A stretch of 26,649 nucleotides of DNA, from positions 1 through 26,649 of the forward strand of contig UZAN01039728.1 of the NCBI GenBank assembly GCA_900618425.1, read 5' to 3'. The notes beneath the pieces were generated by a model. The model ran no database searches. It worked only from the letters and a program-made list of their open reading frames with translations, and was not told the origin of the DNA. This document shows positions 21,933 to 26,649 of this stretch, in pieces (position 1 is the first letter of the stretch; every line of letters starts with the position of its first letter). The translations under genes and the position numbers were made by a program. The stretch is from Echinostoma caproni (lineage: Eukaryota; Platyhelminthes; Trematoda; Plagiorchiida; Echinostomatidae).

Positions 21933-22856
21933 GTGGTGAAACCCAACCGATGAACAGTTCTTTGCAAGAAACAAAACAAACCTCAAACTCCAGTTCTGTG
22001 CGAAGAAAACCGCTACGCTCTTTTGGTCACCGTCAATCGGTCACAACCGAGATCCCCGTTCGTGTTCAATCATTTACCGTGAACGGATCGACCGGTGATC
22101 ACGTGACTACCGAGCAACATGATTCAAACAAAACCAATCACACTGTGACTGGAACATCCCTATATTCAGGAACCGGGGGTTGTAGCTCTCTCTACAAACG
22201 TCAAAACTGTCACGAACCGAATTGTAATTATTGTTTGTCTCAGACCCCCGGTGTCAGTGGAACAAACTGTTGTGTACTGAATGCAGATAGTGGCTCATCG
22301 AGCGAACGAGAAGATCAATATCCGACTATCCGGGTGAAGAGCCCTAGCAAACGGAAATCCAAGTCCTACTGGGACCAGAAAAAAGTTAACGAGACGGATA
22401 ATATAATCCGAAAAAACCGAGAGGAAAAAATTCTCACAGCCAAGACCAACAACGGGGCTGGCCATATTATACCAATCATTGTTGAATCCAAATCACCAAG
22501 ACTGAAGGAAATTGAGATCACCCAAGTTCCAACAACGCCACTTCAGTCAGGCTACGCTTTCCAGCAACGTCATCATCATCATCACCAAGTGATACCTGTA
22601 CAAATGCGTCCACCACAACATCCTCAGGGACATCGACAAAGACATCAGCACTCACAATATGTACAGCACAGACGAGAACAAACATACAGACACTTGCGTA
22701 CAACTTCTGTAACCACAACCTGTTCCAGCACAGACACAGAGAATACGCACCAGATTCCTATTTTCCGTGATCATGCAGATTTGCCTTGGCCAAAACCGAG
22801 ACAAATCTCCGTTGAACACATCCCAGTAACGTTATCCGTTGAGCATACACACGCAG
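21933..22856 (+). CDS. Large exon: disordered, Cys cluster, poly-His
   Basis: Enters with two leading bases and encodes about 308 residues, open throughout, ending at CAG|gtaacc (22857) with one base left. Early part: basic Ser-rich (SSVRRKPLRSFGHRQSV). Around 22181-22275 a Cys-rich segment reads CSSLYKRQNCHEPNCNYC followed by a CC pair; the spacing C-x4-C-x2-C could bind a metal or form disulphides. A Lys/Glu-rich stretch follows (SPSKRKSKSYWDQKKVNE), then a hydrophobic HIIPIIVESKSPRLKEIEITQ, then His/Gln/Pro-rich text with RHHHHHHQ, and a last segment DLPWPKPRQISVEHIPV. No known domain is recognised. Length of open frame and composition make it clearly coding. Role inferred: scaffold or linker region. 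Confidence 0.8.
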
Positions 22857-24506
22857 GTAACCCTTGAATTCGGAGTGACTGATTCGGATAGACAACGATC
22901 ATACCCTGCACATTTGGTATCTACTAACTAACTACCAGTAGGAATCAGCAAGGGGAACATTTAGACAATATTCGCATTCTATGATTACAAACGGTAGAGG
23001 GGGAAGATAGATTTCCAACTATGTGTAAGTGTTAGCCAGTACTGTGAATAAGAAGCCCAGGCTCTCTGGTTAAATCGATCGTACAAACAATGTGTGATTG
23101 TCTGTTTGATGTTGAAAATGAACGCCGATTTGTGGCGATACACAAGAGACGTGTTCAGTCCTCACAGTGATCCGGGGCAATTAACATGTAGCATCAAGAA
23201 AATCCGCATCTTGAGTGGAATTGATAGTCCAACTAGTACATCCAATGTTGTCTGAACACGAAACCTGCCATTTTATCGTCCTCAAAATTTTAACTTTTGA
23301 TATGTTTAAAGTATTTGCTCAAATATACTAGGGTTGAGTTAATCCGATGAGCGGAAGGCAAACCAAAAAGGAGGAGAAGCTTTTACCGGAAATGGACCGT
23401 TCCGGCCCAAAGTCGCTTTTTTCGTCTTTCACTCAGACTTATTTTTAAAATGTTTCCCTTTCTTCAACTGTTTTGTTGCACTATAAAATTGATTTCAACT
23501 TATGTGCAGGCATCCACGTAGATATTAATCTAAACTTTTGGACATGATACACCAAAGTGGCACCGTTCTTTATTTCCCACAGTGTCAGTATATCCGATAT
23601 TGTTGCAAGGTGTTATATTGTTCAAAATAATAGAGTTATGGAATTTTTTAAACATGTATTTGGTCCTCATACATCACAGGGCAAAAACCGGTCCAGCAAG
23701 AATTAACCTATCCAAAGCGCGAGGGATAGCCTAATTTGTTACGAAAGGAAAACAGTTTTCCTCCCTCTGCGTTTTCCCGTTTGTAATTTGTTCAACTGTA
23801 GAAAAGTGTAGCGTAACAATTAGTTTCACTTTTCTTGGACTCTTCCAATCAATAGTAAATATTTCATTATACACCAGGCTTATTGCTCCGCTTTAGTGAT
23901 AAACCCCTTTTTCTCTGGCTCTGTGTTTTGAAGTAAAACGACAGACCTCAGTGTTTATCCGCTTTCAGATTTACCGTGATAGCGATACTTGATCACTGTG
24001 ATGCATGTGCACTGACGTCTGCACCAGAGAGACAGGGACGGAGTAAAGCCACAATGTAGTGATCTGTTCCATATTAGCTGTCTTAAATGGTCATGAACGT
24101 TTATTTATAGTCCTATTCCGATCGTCCTTTGTCGATCCGTCCTCCGAAGAACGCCCCATATGGTACTCATGCTCACGTGTTCCAGTTTTGTTGAATGATG
24201 ATAAATTTTTGTCCATGAGTTCCTCATCTAAGATAATTGATTATATTTTTATTATTCGGCCAAAATCCACGTGAAAAATTATCCATTATCATAAGAAACA
24301 ATTCCCGCAGAGAGTTAAACGCGTCCTATCAGCATTTTATTTCTTTATGGATACTTATTGTCCTTAATGGCCTATTGGGACTTTCCTTATCAAAGCAACC
24401 GTATATAGTTCATTAACTGTTACCCTTTTTGTTCGTGTACTTGTTTTAAGACTGTCACGTGATAGATATAAAAATATGCAAACACATGTATGTATCACTA
24501 CTCCAG
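22857..24506 (+). other. Intron with competing acceptors
   Basis: From GTAACC to an acceptor at 24506 (gtatgtatcactactccag) that is the only one seen to keep the long downstream frame. A stronger-looking acceptor at 24450 (cctttttgttcgtgtacttgttttaag) is out of phase with the 22856 donor. The rest is AT-rich with no coding signal; the frame at 24059-24274 is not supported. Confidence 0.6.
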
Positions 24507-25489
24507 ACGACGGTATCGAACAGGACGCAATGCTTCGTACCAGCGGAAATGTGGATTACGCAGACACGCATCATATTCGTCAACCTCGATCCCGGGACAG
24601 TTCTGTGTCCGATCCAGTGTCACGTCGAAGTACACCACGAAGCGAGCTGTTCACCCGAATGGAGCCATTATTTCCACAATATGCTGAACTGCGCAGTAGT
24701 CAGATATTGTTTGCCCGAGAGGAACCTATCTCTAGTGCGACATCGAAAAATACCTCGGCAAGCAATGGGAAAGTAGGTCTTGAGGAATCCGCGAAGCGAA
24801 ATCGAGGATATGATAACAAAGAGACTGACAGTTCCATCGGCGGCTTCAGCAACAGTACTATTTCAAACAGACCTGGCAGGTCGGGGATAGAGAATGGTCA
24901 TCGGAGTATGGTGAATACGACCGGTACCAACGGCCTTTCAACCAAAGATAATGATGACGGTCATAGTCAACCTACGACTGCATCAAATTCTCGTATGGCT
25001 TCCGATGCTAATGAATCAGGAGTCCGGAACGGTGAAAGAAACAGCACGATTACCACTAAGCCAGCTTATCCAATGCTGCGCTCTCGAGTCACACAGCCAC
25101 TACATTTACACACTGGATCCGATTTGTTAACCACAATGGGTCCGAGCCCAGATCGTCCTCAGCGAACTTCTACAATTACAAAAACTATAGACCGACGCTC
25201 CGGATTGAATTCGGAACAAGAGAACACACCGACTCCTCATACACGATCCTCACATTCTCCGACAACTCCAGCTCAATCTGGCGTCGAGAACGTACAATTG
25301 ATGCGTGTGGATGCGCATCCAACTGTATCCGTATCGTATTTACCACGTTCTGAATCACGATTACCCGGTGACCGTAATTCGATCGGTTCGAGTCCGCGTT
25401 CCATGAGTCCCCGACCACCCAGTGCACCACGATATCCATCCGGTACTGGCCTGTCAGGTAAACTATCGCCTTTGCTTGATAGTTTAAAG
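24507..25489 (+). CDS. Large Ser/Pro/Thr-rich exon, probable C-terminal part
   Basis: Joined in phase to the 22856 donor (one base plus AC gives Asp), it encodes DDGIEQDAMLRTSGNVDYAD and continues open to TGA at 25490-25492. Features: RSRDSSVSDPVSRRSTPRSEL, several Asn/Ser/Thr-rich blocks, and SSPRSMSPRPPSAPRYPSG near the end, with many SP/TP dipeptides typical of proline-directed phosphosites. The last residues, KLSPLLDSLK, loosely resemble an LD helix. No globular domain. The frame is open upstream to 24450, so an ATG at 24476 could serve another transcript. A donor CAG|gtaaac at 25458 lies 11 codons before the stop and may be used instead. Confidence 0.75.
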
Positions 25490-25558
25490 TGACTCAGAAG
25501 GTTATATCGAACCTATCTGATTCTCGCGTATTGCTATCTCGTTGCCGCCGTTGCCATA

Positions 25559-25577
25559 GCTGCTGCTGCTGCTGCTA
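25559..25577. repeat. Short (CTG)n tract
   Basis: Six consecutive CTG-type units (gctgctgctgctgctgctac). Short and uninterrupted, in the stretch after the TGA at 25490. Confidence 0.8.
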
Positions 25578-26031
25578 CTCTGATCACTCCTGACGTTGGT
25601 GAGCTGGTGATTCAAGCTGATGACATGCAATAAGTTGATCCCAGTTGAAGCAGTAATAACATAGGGCGTACATCCAAACCGTGATTGAAGGTGGTATATT
25701 ACTGATCGTGGTCGACTAACTAACCCATACAACCAAATCGATCGACCAAAGCGGTTGGTTTGCCTAAAGCTCACACATGCAGTTTAACGCGTTCACAACT
25801 TTGCTCAGGATCAAGCTGGTTCATCACGGTGATTATTTTATTTTATTCATATGTTCCATATACCATAACATTTTATTGGTTAGTATAACGTTTTTTTATT
25901 TTGAATACACTTACTAGCTCTGACTGCACTAATAATGAAATTCATATCATTTTAAACATACGGATTCATATTTTTCTCTCCGGTTTTTATGTACTGTTCA
26001 GTTTTGCACTGTTTTCNTGTTTTCGTTCGTG

Positions 26032-26202
26032 ATGACATCCAGTCGTCGTTCTGAATCAGTCTCACTTGATTTCACACATCTCTCTCCCCATCCGTTGCTC
26101 CGGCCTCCCACACATTCCTTGCACCCGTCACTTATCATCGTTCATGCCCCGGTATACCAACCGCAATCCCCATTCTTCCCATTGTTCACCCCATCCCGAT
26201 GA
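26032..26202 (+). CDS. Candidate small ORF or exon, frame ambiguous
   Basis: ATG at 26032 opens MTSSRRSESVSLDFTHLSPH and runs 56 codons to TGA at 26200, Pro/His/Ser-rich. An acceptor-like ccag ends at 26045 after a T-rich tract (with an N at 26017). A second frame across the same bases stays open to 26260 and includes a poly-Asn tract from the CAA repeat; that frame is in phase with the donor at 25458. Because C/T-rich sequence looks protein-like in all frames, I cannot decide whether this is coding. Confidence 0.25.
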   Translation: MTSSRRSESVSLDFTHLSPHPLLRPPTHSLHPSLIIVHAPVYQPQSPFFPLFTPSR

Positions 26203-26205
26203 CCT

Positions 26206-26206
26206 C

Positions 26207-26241
<35 letters not shown>

Positions 26242-26242
26242 C
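26206..26242. repeat. (CAA)n microsatellite
   Basis: About twelve uninterrupted CAA units. It reads as poly-Asn, poly-Thr or poly-Gln depending on frame. Likely polymorphic. Confidence 0.95.
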
Positions 26243-26512
26243 TTCTATGCGTCTCTCTGATCAATGAAAACAAAACGTGTTTACCTCAGATGGCTCCAGC
26301 TATCCGTTACATAAAAGAGCCATGAGCCAAACCAANACCAATGTGTATGGTCCGCGCTCCTGGAATCTGCGTTCGCATCAAGGATCCGGTCAGTTTTCAT
26401 CTGCATAAATGCGCGTTCGGGTGCACGTACGCACACGCGCACCCATGAGCGCGCGCATACAAACATCCGCATCTGTTTGCCTGTTTGTCTGTCTATCTCA
26501 TATCCCCTGCAG

Positions 26513-26592
26513 ACCTTATGCATTATTTCGCTCTTGAAGTTAACATGTTCGAGCCCAGCTGTTGTGATCGCTTGTCGGTGTCTGGCTTATAG
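26513..26592 (+). CDS. Possible alternative terminal exon
   Basis: Preceded by a very strong acceptor (tgtctgtctatctcatatcccctgcag). Taken after the 25457 donor (one base left), the two leading bases AC complete an Asp codon. The frame reads DLMHYFALEVNMFEPSCCDR then LSVSGL, stopping at TAG 26590-26592. This would give the short form 676 residues instead of 661. The phase match and acceptor quality are the evidence; there is no homology. The exon might also continue in another frame past the window. Confidence 0.4.
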
Positions 26593-26649
26593 ATAGAACA
26601 GGGGAGCCTGTTTCTCTCGTTGTGCCACTTGGTACTTGGATCATATTTA

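Larger units (their letters stand above)
25458..26512 (+). other. Possible alternative intron / 3' UTR
   Basis: If the donor at 25458 is used, this is an intron ending at 26512. If not, 25493 onward is 3' UTR, but no canonical AATAAA follows closely. It contains a CTG/CTA run at 25559-25577, an N at 26017, a pyrimidine-rich coding-like stretch at 26032-26202, a (CAA)n at 26206-26242, an N at 26336 and CG/CA-rich sequence near 26420-26460. Confidence 0.45.

Noticed and set aside
22518..22718. Minus-strand frame rich in Val and Asp
   Set aside because: Shadow of the His/Gln-rich coding exon at 21933-22856.
25502..25774. 90-codon minus-strand frame with poly-Ser
   Set aside because: Poly-Ser comes from the CTG tract read antisense; no other protein features and no splice support.

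Overview
The window looks like intron-rich, AT-rich animal nuclear DNA, most probably from a flatworm (trematode-like). This is an inference. It rests on GT-AG exons with matching phases, introns of about 0.9 to 14 kb, abundant CA, TACC/TACA and CAA microsatellites, tRNA-derived SINE-like sequence and a decayed Penelope-like retroelement. Seven scattered N bases mark it as draft sequence. No bacterial genes, operons, CRISPR arrays, rRNA or clear functional tRNA were seen.

Layout. One plus-strand gene appears to run through most of the window. Supported or candidate coding exons lie at 24-143 (weak), 1667-1721 (weak), 2507-2634, 4856-5408, 6288-6595, 7524-7567, 21933-22856 and 24507-25489, with a possible alternative last exon at 26513-26592. 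From 2507 onward, splice phases agree at every junction if one base is lost at the N at 5269. A separate first coding exon with its own ATG (19748-19823) also splices in phase into 21933. The locus may therefore make a long form and a short form of 661 residues. The protein is low-complexity and rich in Ser, Thr, Gln, His and Arg. It carries a perfect paxillin-type LD motif, a short coiled coil, a Cys cluster and Pro/Ser phosphosite-like tails. No globular domain is visible, so I assign no gene name.

The 14.4 kb between 7567 and 21933 is mostly intron. It holds CA-rich tracts, a long TACC/TACA array, a minus-strand Penelope-like element relic (reverse transcriptase YLDD box and GIY-YIG endonuclease, 16.4-17.45 kb) and a CpG- and CA/TG-rich zone (18.2-19.8 kb). 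That zone ends in the alternative first exon and contains a small histidine-rich ORF.

The 3' end is ambiguous. The reading frame stops at 25490, but a donor just before it (25457) matches in phase a very strong acceptor at 26512. I found no evidence of a wholly new molecular system. The most interesting points are the two alternative 5' ends, the two alternative 3' ends, the N-linked frameshift and the His-rich small ORF.
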